Made by a program: the position numbers and the translations under genes. DNA of 32,267 bases from Clostridiales bacterium (lineage in GTDB: Bacteria > Bacillota > Clostridia > Lachnospirales > WQUN01). Position 1 is the stretch's first letter, and each line of letters begins with the position of its first letter. The notes beneath the pieces are model-generated. The model saw only the letters and a list, made by a program, of their open reading frames with translations. It made no database searches and had not been told where the DNA came from. The DNA is taken from contig JAISVZ010000009.1 in the NCBI GenBank assembly GCA_031271295.1, positions 1 to 32,267 on the forward strand, in the 5' to 3' direction. Positions 15,700 to 24,447 of this stretch are shown in pieces.

Positions 15700-16638
15700 A
15701 TGGATAACAACGCAAAAAAGATACTCTTATCCGCACCGTACATGCTGCAAGAAGGCAGTATGTTTGACGATTTTTTCCGCGAACACAACCTTAGCGTTAC
15801 CCGCGCGGATATAATTGAACACATGAGCGAGGAAGAACTGCTTGAAGTAATTGAGGAATTCGACGGCGCAATTTGCGGGGACGACCCGTTTACAAGGGCA
15901 GTTTTTGAAAAGGCAAAAAAACTGAAAGTTCTTTGCAAATGGGGAACTGGCATTAATACAATCGACCTTAATGCGGCGGCGGAATTCGGCGTTAAAGTAT
16001 GCAACACGCCAAACGCCTTTTCACACCCGCTTGCGGAAACCGTAATGGGCTATATGCTGAATTCTGTAAGAAATATAACGGTATCCACCGAAGAAATGAA
16101 GCGCGGTATATGGAGTAAAATCCGTTGTTTTACTTTATCCGAAAGAACTCTGGGCATTATAGGCATAGGCAATGTTGGAACACAGGTTGCAAAACGTGCG
16201 GCGGCGTTTGGAATGAGGATTTTAGGCAACGATATACGCTCTATCGCGCCGATTATTTTGGAGCAGTACGGTATTGAAATGGTAAGTAAGCAGGAAATTT
16301 ACGAACAGGCGGATTTTATTACAATCCACTGTGATTTAAACGAAACGTCCTACCATTTGTTTGATAAAACCGCGTTTAACGCGATGAAGCGCAAGCCTTT
16401 TATTATAAATACGGCAAGGGGCGGGCATATTGAACATTCGGCGTTGCTTTACGCGCTTAAAAACAAACTTATAAGCGGCGCGGGTTTGGATGTTTTTGAA
16501 ACGGAACCGCTACCGAAGGACGACGAACTGCTTACGTTTGAAAATGTGTTTCTTGCGCCGCACAATTCCAACAGCAGCCCGAAATATTGGAATATGGTAC
16601 ATAAAAATACGCTTAAAAATTTGATTGAGAATTTATAG
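15700..16638 (+). CDS. D-2-hydroxyacid dehydrogenase, NAD-dependent (SerA-like)
   Basis: A 312-residue enzyme of the D-isomer-specific 2-hydroxyacid dehydrogenase family, interconverting a 2-hydroxy acid and a 2-keto acid with NAD(H). The split substrate domain flanks a central Rossmann fold with TLGIIGIGNVGTQVAKRAAAFGMRILGND. The catalytic Arg is in NTARGGHIE, Glu in VFETEP and His in LAPHNSN, so it looks active. Length is normal for the short form without an ACT domain. The ribosome site AAAGGGA overlaps the neuA remnant. Its neighbour is an SDR, so the pair may reshape a sugar acid or a glycerate-like substituent; the substrate is not visible. Confidence 0.8.
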   Translation: MDNNAKKILLSAPYMLQEGSMFDDFFREHNLSVTRADIIEHMSEEELLEVIEEFDGAICGDDPFTRAVFEKAKKLKVLCKWGTGINTIDLNAAAEFGVKVCNTPNAFSHPLAETVMGYMLNSVRNITVSTEEMKRGIWSKIRCFTLSERTLGIIGIGNVGTQVAKRAAAFGMRILGNDIRSIAPIILEQYGIEMVSKQEIYEQADFITIHCDLNETSYHLFDKTAFNAMKRKPFIINTARGGHIEHSALLYALKNKLISGAGLDVFETEPLPKDDELLTFENVFLAPHNSNSSPKYWNMVHKNTLKNLIENL

Positions 16639-16649
16639 GAGATAAAAGC

Positions 16650-17411
16650 ATGAAAAAGGCAGTATTAATCACGGGGGTTTTCGGCGGGATCGGCTACGCA
16701 AGCGCAAAACTGTTTAAACAAGAAGGCTGGGACGTAATAGGTGTTGACAAGCAAAAAAGGGACGACACCGAAAATGCGGTTGATCTGTTTATTGAAAAGG
16801 ATATATCGAAATCCGAAAATATAAACGCGATTTGGACAAGCGTAAAGGTAAATTATCCCGGCGGGTTATGCGGCGTTGTGAACAATGCCGGTCATCAAGT
16901 TGCAAAGGGTGTGCTTGAAACAACGGAAGAAGAATGGGATACGGTGCTTGCTTCAAACGTAAAATCCGTATTTCTATCGGCAAAACATGCGTATCCTCTT
17001 CTTAAAATGAATGGAGGAGCAATTGTTAACGTAAGTTCCGTACACGCTTTCGCAACATCAAAAAATATTTCCGCCTACGCCGCCTCAAAGGGGGCGCTGC
17101 TTGCCCTTACAAGAGTGCTGTCTTTGGAATTTGCAGATGCGAATATTCGCGTAAACTGCGTTATACCTGGCGCGGTGCGTACAAACATGCTTATTTCGGG
17201 GCTTTCTCGCGGGCATTTAGGGGATGCGGCAGTTGACGTTATGATTGATAAGCTTGGTTTAAGGCACCCTGTAAAGCGTGTGGGAGAGCCGGAGGATATT
17301 GCCAACCTTATTTATTTTTTAATTGATAATAACCGTGCGGCGTTTATAACCGGGCAAAGCTTTTGCGCGGACGGCGGAGCGTTGGCGCAATTAAGCACGG
17401 AGGTTGAATAA
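16650..17411 (+). CDS. SDR family NAD(P)-dependent oxidoreductase
   Basis: A 253-residue classical short-chain dehydrogenase/reductase. The cofactor loop is TGVFGGIGYASAKLF (8-22), followed by the NNAG motif in GVVNNAGHQ, the catalytic Ser in IVNVSSVHA and the catalytic YxxxK in YAASKGALLAL, then PGAVRT. An AGGAG ribosome site precedes ATG 16650, only 11 bases after the hydroxyacid dehydrogenase. It probably oxidises or reduces a sugar-ring or side-chain hydroxyl in precursor synthesis; the substrate is unknown. It shares the GC-richer composition of its upstream neighbour. Confidence 0.8.
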   Translation: MKKAVLITGVFGGIGYASAKLFKQEGWDVIGVDKQKRDDTENAVDLFIEKDISKSENINAIWTSVKVNYPGGLCGVVNNAGHQVAKGVLETTEEEWDTVLASNVKSVFLSAKHAYPLLKMNGGAIVNVSSVHAFATSKNISAYAASKGALLALTRVLSLEFADANIRVNCVIPGAVRTNMLISGLSRGHLGDAAVDVMIDKLGLRHPVKRVGEPEDIANLIYFLIDNNRAAFITGQSFCADGGALAQLSTEVE

Positions 17412-17433
17412 AACCGCCTGAAAGGAAATCAAA

Positions 17434-18492
17434 ATGCAGGAAGATAAAAAACCATTGGTAACAATTGTTATCCCTATTTACAATGTTGAAAAGTACTTAA
17501 GGCATTGCATAGGTTCGGTTATAGGGCAAACTTACACAAACATAGAGGTAATTCTGTTAAACGACGGTTCGACGGATGGAAGCGAAAAAATTTGCTTGGA
17601 ATATGCCAACTTGGATAAGCGCATAAAATACTATTTTCACGAAAACAGAGGCTTAGGGCTAACAAGAAACCGGGGAATTGAGCTTTCAACCGGGGAATAT
17701 ATTACCTTTCTTGATTCGGACGATTGGTTTGACCTTAATTTTGCAGAAGAAGTATTAAAGGATATGACAGAGGCAAATGCCGAAATTGGCTTGTGCGATA
17801 TCCGTTATACGGATGAAACGAGAGGAAATACCCACACTGTTAAACTGCGCTTTTTAAAAAACATCGTATCTTTTCAGGAAGATAAAAGTGTTGTAAATAA
17901 GTGCAGATTGTTTGCGTGGGGCAAAATATTCAAAAAATCATTGTTCACGGATTTTGGTATTGAATTTCCGAACTTCGCCTATGAAGATATTTGTACGCCT
18001 CTTCTTACTATCCGTGCGGAAAAAATAAGCTATACCCCCAAAGCGCTTATAAATTATGTTGAAAACCGAGTTGACAGCTTATCCAACGCTTCCAAAAATA
18101 TTCTTGACCTTGGCAAGGGTTTGAAGTGGCTTAAAGAGCGTTTACAAAACGACAATTTATACAGCGATTTTAAAATTGAATATAAAAAAATAGCACTGGC
18201 GCAGTTAAGATTTGCCGCAAGAAGGTTTGGGCATTTGCAGGATGAAAAAACTCATAGGGATTTGCAAACACTTGCCGGCATTGTTGAAGAATTACTGCCA
18301 CAGTTAAACGGGTTAACCGGGCGCAAATATTATGTTCCGGACGATTCGCCCATACTTAAGTTGGCGCTTGACCGTTGCCTGCCCTACGAAAACCAGATTG
18401 TTAACAAACCCGGAGCGGATATTTCATCCATAATGATTGATGAAGCCGTGCTGAAATACAACATGGCGGAGCTTATTATGGAGGTACTGTAA
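17434..18492 (+). CDS. GT2 family glycosyltransferase
   Basis: A 352-residue transferase with a family 2 GT-A domain: VTIVIPIYNVEKYLRHCIGSVIGQ, IEVILLNDGSTDGS, NRGLGLTRNRGIELSTGEYITFLDSDDWFD with DSDD as metal/nucleotide site, then WGKIFKKSLF and FEDI-like YEDICTPL, typical of CpsJ/WcaA-like enzymes. Unlike the other GT2 genes here it has no recognisable C-terminal Rossmann add-on; the last 100 residues are helical. That domain instead opens the next gene, which begins right after this stop codon. Confidence 0.85.
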   Translation: MQEDKKPLVTIVIPIYNVEKYLRHCIGSVIGQTYTNIEVILLNDGSTDGSEKICLEYANLDKRIKYYFHENRGLGLTRNRGIELSTGEYITFLDSDDWFDLNFAEEVLKDMTEANAEIGLCDIRYTDETRGNTHTVKLRFLKNIVSFQEDKSVVNKCRLFAWGKIFKKSLFTDFGIEFPNFAYEDICTPLLTIRAEKISYTPKALINYVENRVDSLSNASKNILDLGKGLKWLKERLQNDNLYSDFKIEYKKIALAQLRFAARRFGHLQDEKTHRDLQTLAGIVEELLPQLNGLTGRKYYVPDDSPILKLALDRCLPYENQIVNKPGADISSIMIDEAVLKYNMAELIMEVL

Positions 18493-19530
18493 ATGCAGGG
18501 GCAAATTATATTATTCGGCGCGGGGCAAATTGGCGGCCATGCTTTAAAATTTTACGGCGTGCGGAATGTTTACTGCTTCGCCGATAACTTTAAGCACGGA
18601 ACCTTTGTGTATGGGAAAACTGTTATTAACGCGGAAGAACTGCAGAAAATTCACAAAAATTTTCAAGTGGTAATTTCCAATGAAGGTACTTTTGATGCCA
18701 TAGCCGCGCAGTTAGAGAGTTTAGGCATTCCTTTTTCAAATTATAAAGATGATTATGCGAAGTATTTAGAAAATCAGAAGAAATTCAAAATTTTTAACCC
18801 ACAGATTTTTGCTTTGAAAAATATACATAAGGGTAAGAAAATTTTTTTAATCGGCAACGGGCCCAGCTTAAATGTTACCGATTTGGAAAAGGTTCAACAG
18901 GCGGGCTTTTTTACTATGGCTTGCAATTTTATAAACAAAATATTTGATAAAACATTGTGGCGGCCAAATTACTATTGCTGTACAGAAGCGTCCGCTATTG
19001 CGTTAAACCGCGAATTTATTGAAAACAGTCCTGAGATTCCTAAGTTTATACGAAGTTATGAGGCTGAGGATTATTTAAAAAACGATGGCAGTATATTGTG
19101 GTTTGCGCAAAGCAACAAGTGTGAAATTTCTGAAAATCTTGAATACGCCGTAAATGATTATTTTACAGTTATGATTATTTTGATCCAGTTTGCAATCTAT
19201 ATGGGTTTTTCGGAGATTTTTCTTTTGGGGGTTGATAACACCCAGCCGCCGAGTGTGCATGCTACGGATTTCATGGATGCGCATGCGCATTTTTATGAGG
19301 AAGAGGCTGATGTGCTGAAAAAACGACGTGATATTATGGGGCATTTAGCAATTGAAAACGACTATAAAATATATCAAAGTCATTGTAATGACGGCTATAG
19401 ACGTGCAAGGAACTATGCTGAAAAACATGGCATAAAAATCCAAAACGCCACACATGGGGGAGCTTTGGAGGTTTTTGAAAGAATAGATTTGGACAAACTT
19501 TTGAACGAAACGAGTGTAAATGAGCCATGA
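18493..19530 (+). CDS. Rossmann-like domain fused to a DUF115/Maf or GT42-like domain
   Basis: A 345-residue two-domain protein. Residues 1-95 are the cluster's Rossmann-like domain (IILFGAGQIGGHALKFYGVRNVYCFADN). Residues about 112-340 resemble the DUF115 (motility-associated factor, MptE-like) / GT42 sialyltransferase fold: KIFLIGNGPSLNVTDL, FTMACNFINKIFD, PNYYCCTEAS, then FSEIFLLGVDN. In CST-type sialyltransferases the IxGNGPSL loop and a conserved Asn bind the CMP-sugar; both are seen here. DUF115 proteins of the Maf type glycosylate flagellin with nonulosonic acids. The ATG follows the previous stop directly, with GGAGG inside the preceding gene, and the end overlaps the next gene by four bases (ATGA), so translation is coupled. 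Transferase activity is inferred. Confidence 0.65.
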   Translation: MQGQIILFGAGQIGGHALKFYGVRNVYCFADNFKHGTFVYGKTVINAEELQKIHKNFQVVISNEGTFDAIAAQLESLGIPFSNYKDDYAKYLENQKKFKIFNPQIFALKNIHKGKKIFLIGNGPSLNVTDLEKVQQAGFFTMACNFINKIFDKTLWRPNYYCCTEASAIALNREFIENSPEIPKFIRSYEAEDYLKNDGSILWFAQSNKCEISENLEYAVNDYFTVMIILIQFAIYMGFSEIFLLGVDNTQPPSVHATDFMDAHAHFYEEEADVLKKRRDIMGHLAIENDYKIYQSHCNDGYRRARNYAEKHGIKIQNATHGGALEVFERIDLDKLLNETSVNEP

Positions 19531-20723
19531 ACAGCAACCTTAATAAGTTAATACTTTTTGGCGCAGGTCAAATAGGCTGTGATGCGCTTGCCTTTTTTGG
19601 TTTAGAAAAAGTGGATTATTTTGCGGATAATAACGTTAAGCTTCAAGGAACAGATTACTGCGGAAAAAGGGTAATTGATATAAACGAGGTTAAGGAGTTG
19701 GTTTGCTACGGATATACTGTTGTTGTATCCGTTTTGGATTACGGAGCAATAGTAAATCAGTTAAAAAAAGAAGGAATTGAAAATTATCTAATATACAAAG
19801 ATATCGCTGCAAAAGCATATACGCATATTCCGTTTAAATCCCCCAAAGCGCCGTTAGTTAATTACAGCGCTTTCCATTCGCCAGGTGATGAACTTAACTT
19901 TGCGCAAAAACGCAAGGAAAACTTTACAGACAATCAAGAAAACTTAATCCGGACTTATGTTAATTCCGTAAAGGATAACGTGCCGTTATTTCAGTATATT
20001 GAGGTTGAAACGGTTAACCGGTGCAACGGAACGTGCTCATTCTGCCCGGTAAACGCGAGGGTTGATAAGCGAGCTTACAAAAAAATGAGTGTGGAATTAT
20101 TTAAAAGCATAGTTGATCAACTGTCGGAATTAAATTATAGCGGTTATTTTTCGCCGTTTTCCAATAACGAGCCTTTACTTGATAAACGGTTGGAGCAATT
20201 CCTTTCATACGCAAGGGAAAAACTGCCGAACGCATGGCTTTACTTTTATACAAACGGCACATTGTTAACCGCGCAGCGTCTTAAGCAAATTATAGACAAC
20301 GTGAACGAAATAATTATAGATAACTATTGCACAGACGGAGAATTAACCGAACAATGCAAGATTATTGTAAGGGAGTTAGAAGAGCATCCGAAGTGGATTG
20401 GAAAGGTGCATATCGACATAAGAAACAGCGAGGAAATTTTGCTGACACGCGGCGGAACATCGCCTAACCGCTCAATAATGATTGATTACGGGGAGTTTTC
20501 ATGTGCCTACCCTTTTACGCAAATGGTGGTTCGCCCCGACGGCAAGGTAAGCCTTTGCTGCAACGATGCGCTTGGAAATTATACTTTGGGGGATTTAACT
20601 AAGCAGAGCATAACCGATGTATGGTACTCTGACACATACAAAAATTTAAGAACCGCAATTGCAAAAGGCCGCAAGTATTACCGCAACTGCTCAAAATGCG
20701 ACTCTATGGAGGCGCGTTTCTAA
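19527..20723 (+). CDS. Radical SAM/SPASM-like enzyme with N-terminal Rossmann-like domain
   Basis: A 398-residue protein. Residues 1-95 repeat the cluster's small domain (LILFGAGQIGCDALAFFGLEKVDYFADN). Residues about 155-395 are a radical SAM core with the 4Fe-4S motif C166-x3-C170-x2-C173 (CNGTCSFC), the SAM-binding YFYTNGTLL region, and a C-terminal SPASM-like cysteine set (FSCAYPF, LCCNDALG, CSKCDS) for an auxiliary cluster. The fusion places a redox-radical enzyme in a glycan operon, where such enzymes act as dehydrogenases, epimerases or deoxygenases on sugars or peptides; the reaction here is not known. It starts inside the end of the previous gene (ATGA overlap). Confidence 0.75.
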   Translation: MNSNLNKLILFGAGQIGCDALAFFGLEKVDYFADNNVKLQGTDYCGKRVIDINEVKELVCYGYTVVVSVLDYGAIVNQLKKEGIENYLIYKDIAAKAYTHIPFKSPKAPLVNYSAFHSPGDELNFAQKRKENFTDNQENLIRTYVNSVKDNVPLFQYIEVETVNRCNGTCSFCPVNARVDKRAYKKMSVELFKSIVDQLSELNYSGYFSPFSNNEPLLDKRLEQFLSYAREKLPNAWLYFYTNGTLLTAQRLKQIIDNVNEIIIDNYCTDGELTEQCKIIVRELEEHPKWIGKVHIDIRNSEEILLTRGGTSPNRSIMIDYGEFSCAYPFTQMVVRPDGKVSLCCNDALGNYTLGDLTKQSITDVWYSDTYKNLRTAIAKGRKYYRNCSKCDSMEARF

Positions 20724-20744
20724 CGTGAAGGGTGGGTGAATCAA

Positions 20745-21404
20745 ATGGATTTTAGTAACCTTAAATTTTCCGCGTCAATGATGTGCGCGGATTACGGGCA
20801 TCTTGAAACGGAGATTAGAAACCTTGAAACGGGCGGCGTTAACGCGTTTCATGTTGACATAATGGACGGCGAATTTGTGTACAATTTTGGCATGGGTATA
20901 CACGACTTGCGCTACATAAAATCCGCCGCTACCAAACCGGTTGAATGCCATTTAATGATTAAAGAACCGGCGCGTTATGTGGAGCTGTTTGCAAATTGCG
21001 GCGCGGATATCATTTATGTTCACCCTGAAAGCGGATATCAAATTGGCGAAACAATACAACGGATTATAGAGCTTGGCGTTACGCCCGGAATTGCTATTAA
21101 CCCAACAACTTCGGTTGAGAGTATTGCCGAACTTCTTAATTTGGTAAAACGGGTGCTTATTATGGCTGTTAACCCGGGGCACGCGGGGCAGGTTTTTCTG
21201 CCGTTTGTGGAAAAGAAAATACTGAAGCTGATAGAGTTAAAAGCGGAATTTGGGCTTGAAATATTTTGGGACGGGCACGGATCGGTTGAGAATATTCGTA
21301 AATACGCGCCGCTTGGTGTAGACGGGTTTGTTCTTGGTTCGGCATCGCTGTTTGGGCAAAAACGCACATATGAGGAAATAATTACAGAACTGCGGGGCGA
21401 ATAA
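20745..21404 (+). CDS. Ribulose-phosphate 3-epimerase-like protein
   Basis: A 219-residue TIM-barrel enzyme of the Rpe family, interconverting ribulose 5-phosphate and xylulose 5-phosphate. Metal and catalytic sites are visible: HVDIMDGEF, VECHLMI, the phosphate-binding MAVNPGHAGQVF and the last active-site Asp in WDGHGS (where Rpe usually has VDGG). A GTG at 20736 would add three residues; ATG 20745 is preferred but not certain. It lies upstream of an IspD/TarI-like cytidylyltransferase and, beyond an inserted cassette, a TarJ-like dehydrogenase. It therefore probably supplies the pentulose phosphate for a CDP-polyol precursor and not central metabolism. Confidence 0.8.
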   Translation: MDFSNLKFSASMMCADYGHLETEIRNLETGGVNAFHVDIMDGEFVYNFGMGIHDLRYIKSAATKPVECHLMIKEPARYVELFANCGADIIYVHPESGYQIGETIQRIIELGVTPGIAINPTTSVESIAELLNLVKRVLIMAVNPGHAGQVFLPFVEKKILKLIELKAEFGLEIFWDGHGSVENIRKYAPLGVDGFVLGSASLFGQKRTYEEIITELRGE

Positions 21405-21405
21405 A

Positions 21406-22065
21406 TTGAACGCGGGGATAATTCTTGCCGGAGGCAAGGGGGAGCGAATAACGGGTTATAACACGCCCAAACAGTTTTTGAAAGTTTGCGGCAAAATGAT
21501 AATTTCCTATTGTTTGGATGTTTTTGCTCAGTGCAAAGATATTGACATTGTTTGCGTTGTTGCGGACAAGGCGTTTAGGGCGCAAATTGGCGAATTTATT
21601 TATGCCGAACCGGGCGCTTCACGGCAGACATCAATTTATAACGGTCTTAAAGTGCTTAAAAAATTCGCGCCAAAAAATGTGGTTATACACGATTCGGCGC
21701 GGCCTTTAGTTACCACCCGCGATATAAGCGAATTATTGCAATCCGCAGAAGGTTTTGACGGCGCAACACCGTGTTTACCCGTTAACGAAACAATTTACCG
21801 CAGTTTAAACGGCTTAACAATTGAAGCTACACTTAACCGCGACGAGTTGGTTATTGGGCAAACTCCGGAATGTTATAACTTTGAAATGTATTTTACCGCT
21901 AACGAAAAATTTGCCGGTGTGCTTAACAGTTTTAGGGGCAGCAGTGAAGTTGCAGTAAAATCCGGAATGAAAATATCGCTTGCCAAGGGTAACCCGGATA
22001 ACTTTAAAATAACAACAAACGCCGATTTAAAACGTTTTCGCGAATTTGCGGAAAAGAGGCAATAA
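21406..22065 (+). CDS. IspD/TarI-like CDP-polyol (ribitol-phosphate type) cytidylyltransferase
   Basis: A 219-residue nucleotidyltransferase of the IspD family. The opening AGIILAGGKGERITGYNTPKQFLKVCGKMII holds the CTP-binding loop; VIHDSARPLVT, NETIYR, NRDELVIGQTPECYNFEMY and ITTNADLKRF are family motifs. In surface-glycan clusters such proteins are usually TarI-type ribitol 5-phosphate cytidylyltransferases partnered with TarJ. The likely partner is the dehydrogenase at 26985-27893, now separated by a three-gene cassette. It starts with TTG one base after the preceding stop, so translation is probably coupled. Its last quarter is repeated as a diverged remnant at 26824-26985. An isoprenoid (MEP) role is possible but less likely from the neighbours. 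Confidence 0.75.
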   Translation: MNAGIILAGGKGERITGYNTPKQFLKVCGKMIISYCLDVFAQCKDIDIVCVVADKAFRAQIGEFIYAEPGASRQTSIYNGLKVLKKFAPKNVVIHDSARPLVTTRDISELLQSAEGFDGATPCLPVNETIYRSLNGLTIEATLNRDELVIGQTPECYNFEMYFTANEKFAGVLNSFRGSSEVAVKSGMKISLAKGNPDNFKITTNADLKRFREFAEKRQ

Positions 22066-22112
22066 CTTTGAATGCATGAGGTTTAGCGCGGAATAGAGGA
22101 GGAGATTAAATT

Positions 22113-22847
22113 ATGAAAACGATAGGTGTTATTCCTGCGCGTTATGCTTCTTCGCGCTTTCCCGGAAAGCCTCTTGCAGATATTAATGGTAAACCTATGA
22201 TTTGGTGGGTATGGAATACCGCTAAGCAAGTGCGTGAGTTGAACGAACTTTATATAGCGACAGATGATTGGCGTATAGCGGAAGCTGTTAGTGCTTTTGG
22301 AGGTAAGGTTATCATAACCGGCGATTGTGATACAGGTACAGACCGTGTCGCTGAAGCAGCTTTGAAAACAGACGGCGAGATATATGTAAATATTCAAGGC
22401 GATGAGCCGCTGATTGAATGTAAAACTATAAGCCAAGCATTGGCGACAGTCGCAAAAAATGAAGATTATTTTGGTACACTCGCTGTTGAAATTACAAATC
22501 AAAACGATATCATTAGTCCTCATAATGTGAAAATTGTATTTGACCATCAAGGGTATGCCATGTACTTTTCGCGCACTCCTATTCCGTCAAACCTTAAAGG
22601 ATATGCCGGTAAAACATACAAACATCTGGGCATTTATGTTTATCGAAGAGACTTTTTGCTTAACTTTACAAATATGCCCCACCCCGAAATTGAGCTGAGC
22701 GAAAGTATTGAACCATTGAGAGCGATGTATTATGGTTACAAATTAAAAGTTGAACTAACACAGAACGATTCAATTGGAGTAGATACATACGAAGATTTAG
22801 TGCGGGTGCGAAACTTGTTGTCAACAAATAAAATAAATAATTTATGA
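22113..22847 (+). CDS. kdsB: KdsB-like CMP-3-deoxy-ulosonate cytidylyltransferase
   Basis: A 244-residue enzyme closely following the CMP-Kdo synthetase family: IGVIPARYASSRFPGKPLADINGKPMIWWVW (4-34, CTP loop), ATDDWRI, GDCDTGTDRVAEAA, YVNIQGDEPLIE with the catalytic Asp pair, YFSRTPIPS, KHLGIYVYRRDFL and SESIEPLRAMYYG. KdsB normally activates Kdo for Gram-negative lipopolysaccharide, so its presence in a Bacillota-like glycan locus is notable. GGAGGAG gives a strong start. The following gene encodes a DRE-TIM aldolase that could make a 2-keto-3-deoxy acid; no KdsA, KdsC or KdsD is in the window. Part of the AT-rich cassette between the two copies of the IspD tail. Confidence 0.85.
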   Translation: MKTIGVIPARYASSRFPGKPLADINGKPMIWWVWNTAKQVRELNELYIATDDWRIAEAVSAFGGKVIITGDCDTGTDRVAEAALKTDGEIYVNIQGDEPLIECKTISQALATVAKNEDYFGTLAVEITNQNDIISPHNVKIVFDHQGYAMYFSRTPIPSNLKGYAGKTYKHLGIYVYRRDFLLNFTNMPHPEIELSESIEPLRAMYYGYKLKVELTQNDSIGVDTYEDLVRVRNLLSTNKINNL

Positions 22848-22862
22848 GGAGATTGAAAAATA

Positions 22863-24446
22863 ATGTCTGTGCAGCTTCTTGATTGCACTCTTCGTGACGG
22901 CGGATACTTAGTGGAAAAATTTTTTCACGAAAACACAATACACAATATAGTAACCGGTTTAACGCAAGCCGGCATTGATTATGTTGAACTTGGCTTCTTA
23001 CAAGACGTTATAGAAAAAAATGAAACAGTGTGTTTTCTCAATTCGGTTGATGCAAGAAAATATATTCCCATTAACCGAAAAAACACGCTGTATACGGCAT
23101 TTGCAGATTTTAGCAGGTACAGTGTGAGCAATCTTGACGATTTCGACGGGCAGTCCTTTGATTGTGTTCGTGCGTGTTTTTTCAAAGAAGAGCGCATGGA
23201 TGCATTTGAGTTTTGCCGTGAAATCAAACGGAAGGGATATAAGGTTTTTGCCCAACCTGTAGGCATACTGCGATATTCTATGGCAGAACTGCTTGATTTA
23301 ATAGCCGGCTTTAACGAAATTGAGCCGTACTGTTTCAGCATTGTGGATACGTTCGGTTCTATGTATTTTGAAGATCTTAGGCTGAAACTTGCAGTTATTC
23401 ATTCGGAACTGTTACCGGATATAAAACTCGGCTTTCACTCACACAACAACAAAGAGTTATCGAATGCTTTGTCTATGGAATTTGTTAATATCATGAAATC
23501 TGAAAGAAATATTTGTGTAGATGCAACTCTTTACGGCATTGGAAGGGGAGCAGGTAATACACGCACTGAAATAATAGTTGATTATCTAAATAAACGGCTT
23601 GGCAAAAATTACGATCTGCCAATGATTCTTGATATTATTGACATTTCGGTTCAAGAGATTGCCTCACGAAAAAAATGGGGTTACGATTTGCAAATGTACT
23701 TAGCCGGAATCTTTGGTTCTCATATAAACAACGTAAACTATCTTAGCAGGAAAGTTAGCCTGCGCACCAAAGATATAGCTTGGATTCTGAATCGCCTTAC
23801 CGATGATGAACGTTCGCGCTACGACTACTCGCGTTTGGACGAACTTTATATTGAATGTCTAAAGCGGATAAATGACGTTGATGATGGTGTTACAAAGCTT
23901 CATTCGGTAGTTCATAATAAGATGGTGCTTGTAGTTGCTCCGGGAAATACGGTAAACCTGTTTATTGCCGATATATGCGAATACATCTCGGCCAAAAATC
24001 CAATAGTGATTTCAGTAAACTTTGTTCCTCAAAGTTTTAATTCGAATTTTACTTATTTTAACAACCCAAGGCGATACGACTACTTTGAAAACAGCGGCCG
24101 CTTGATAGGACAAAATAAAATTCTTACATCAAATGTTAAAACTTATGATGATAACAGCATTATTATCCCAATTGAGAAAATTGTTAAAAACAATACAGAT
24201 AACTCAACAATTCTTCTTTTATATTTGCTTGATATGCTTGGGGTTAAGGAAATTGCTATAGCCGGATTTGACGGATTATCAGATCAAGGTAATAATTATG
24301 CATCCGGCGATTTAGAGAGAAAACGCGGCTCAAGTGATAAAGAGAATTCAGAAATAAAGGCGTTGTTTCAAGAATTCATTAAAAATAAAACCGTTTCAAG
24401 GGTACGGTTTATTACTCCGTCGAAATATATTGATAAGGAGAAGTAA
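22863..24446 (+). CDS. DRE-TIM pyruvate aldolase fused to a DUF115-like domain
   Basis: A 527-residue two-domain protein. Residues about 1-290 are an HMGL-like (DRE-TIM metallolyase) barrel: LLDCTLRDGGY (the DRE-type motif at 5-15), DYVELGF, GFHSHNNKELSNAL (metal-binding HxH) and GIGRGAGNTRTE. These resemble 4-hydroxy-2-oxovalerate aldolases, which join or split pyruvate and an aldehyde. Residues about 335-527 resemble a degenerate DUF115/GT42 fold (MVLVVAPGNTVNLF, VISVNFVP, YFNNPRRYDYF, VKEIAIAGFDG). Located 15 bases after the KdsB-like gene with AGGAG as ribosome site. The pairing suggests the aldolase builds a 3-deoxy-2-ulosonic acid that KdsB activates, an alternative to the KdsA route. 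That is inference. Confidence 0.7.
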   Translation: MSVQLLDCTLRDGGYLVEKFFHENTIHNIVTGLTQAGIDYVELGFLQDVIEKNETVCFLNSVDARKYIPINRKNTLYTAFADFSRYSVSNLDDFDGQSFDCVRACFFKEERMDAFEFCREIKRKGYKVFAQPVGILRYSMAELLDLIAGFNEIEPYCFSIVDTFGSMYFEDLRLKLAVIHSELLPDIKLGFHSHNNKELSNALSMEFVNIMKSERNICVDATLYGIGRGAGNTRTEIIVDYLNKRLGKNYDLPMILDIIDISVQEIASRKKWGYDLQMYLAGIFGSHINNVNYLSRKVSLRTKDIAWILNRLTDDERSRYDYSRLDELYIECLKRINDVDDGVTKLHSVVHNKMVLVVAPGNTVNLFIADICEYISAKNPIVISVNFVPQSFNSNFTYFNNPRRYDYFENSGRLIGQNKILTSNVKTYDDNSIIIPIEKIVKNNTDNSTILLLYLLDMLGVKEIAIAGFDGLSDQGNNYASGDLERKRGSSDKENSEIKALFQEFIKNKTVSRVRFITPSKYIDKEK

Positions 24447-24447
24447 T

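Noticed and set aside
22083-22847. KdsB as evidence that the organism is Gram-negative
   Set aside because: The gene sits in a compositionally distinct cassette with scars of insertion, and the rest of the window has Clostridia-like features; it is more simply acquired.
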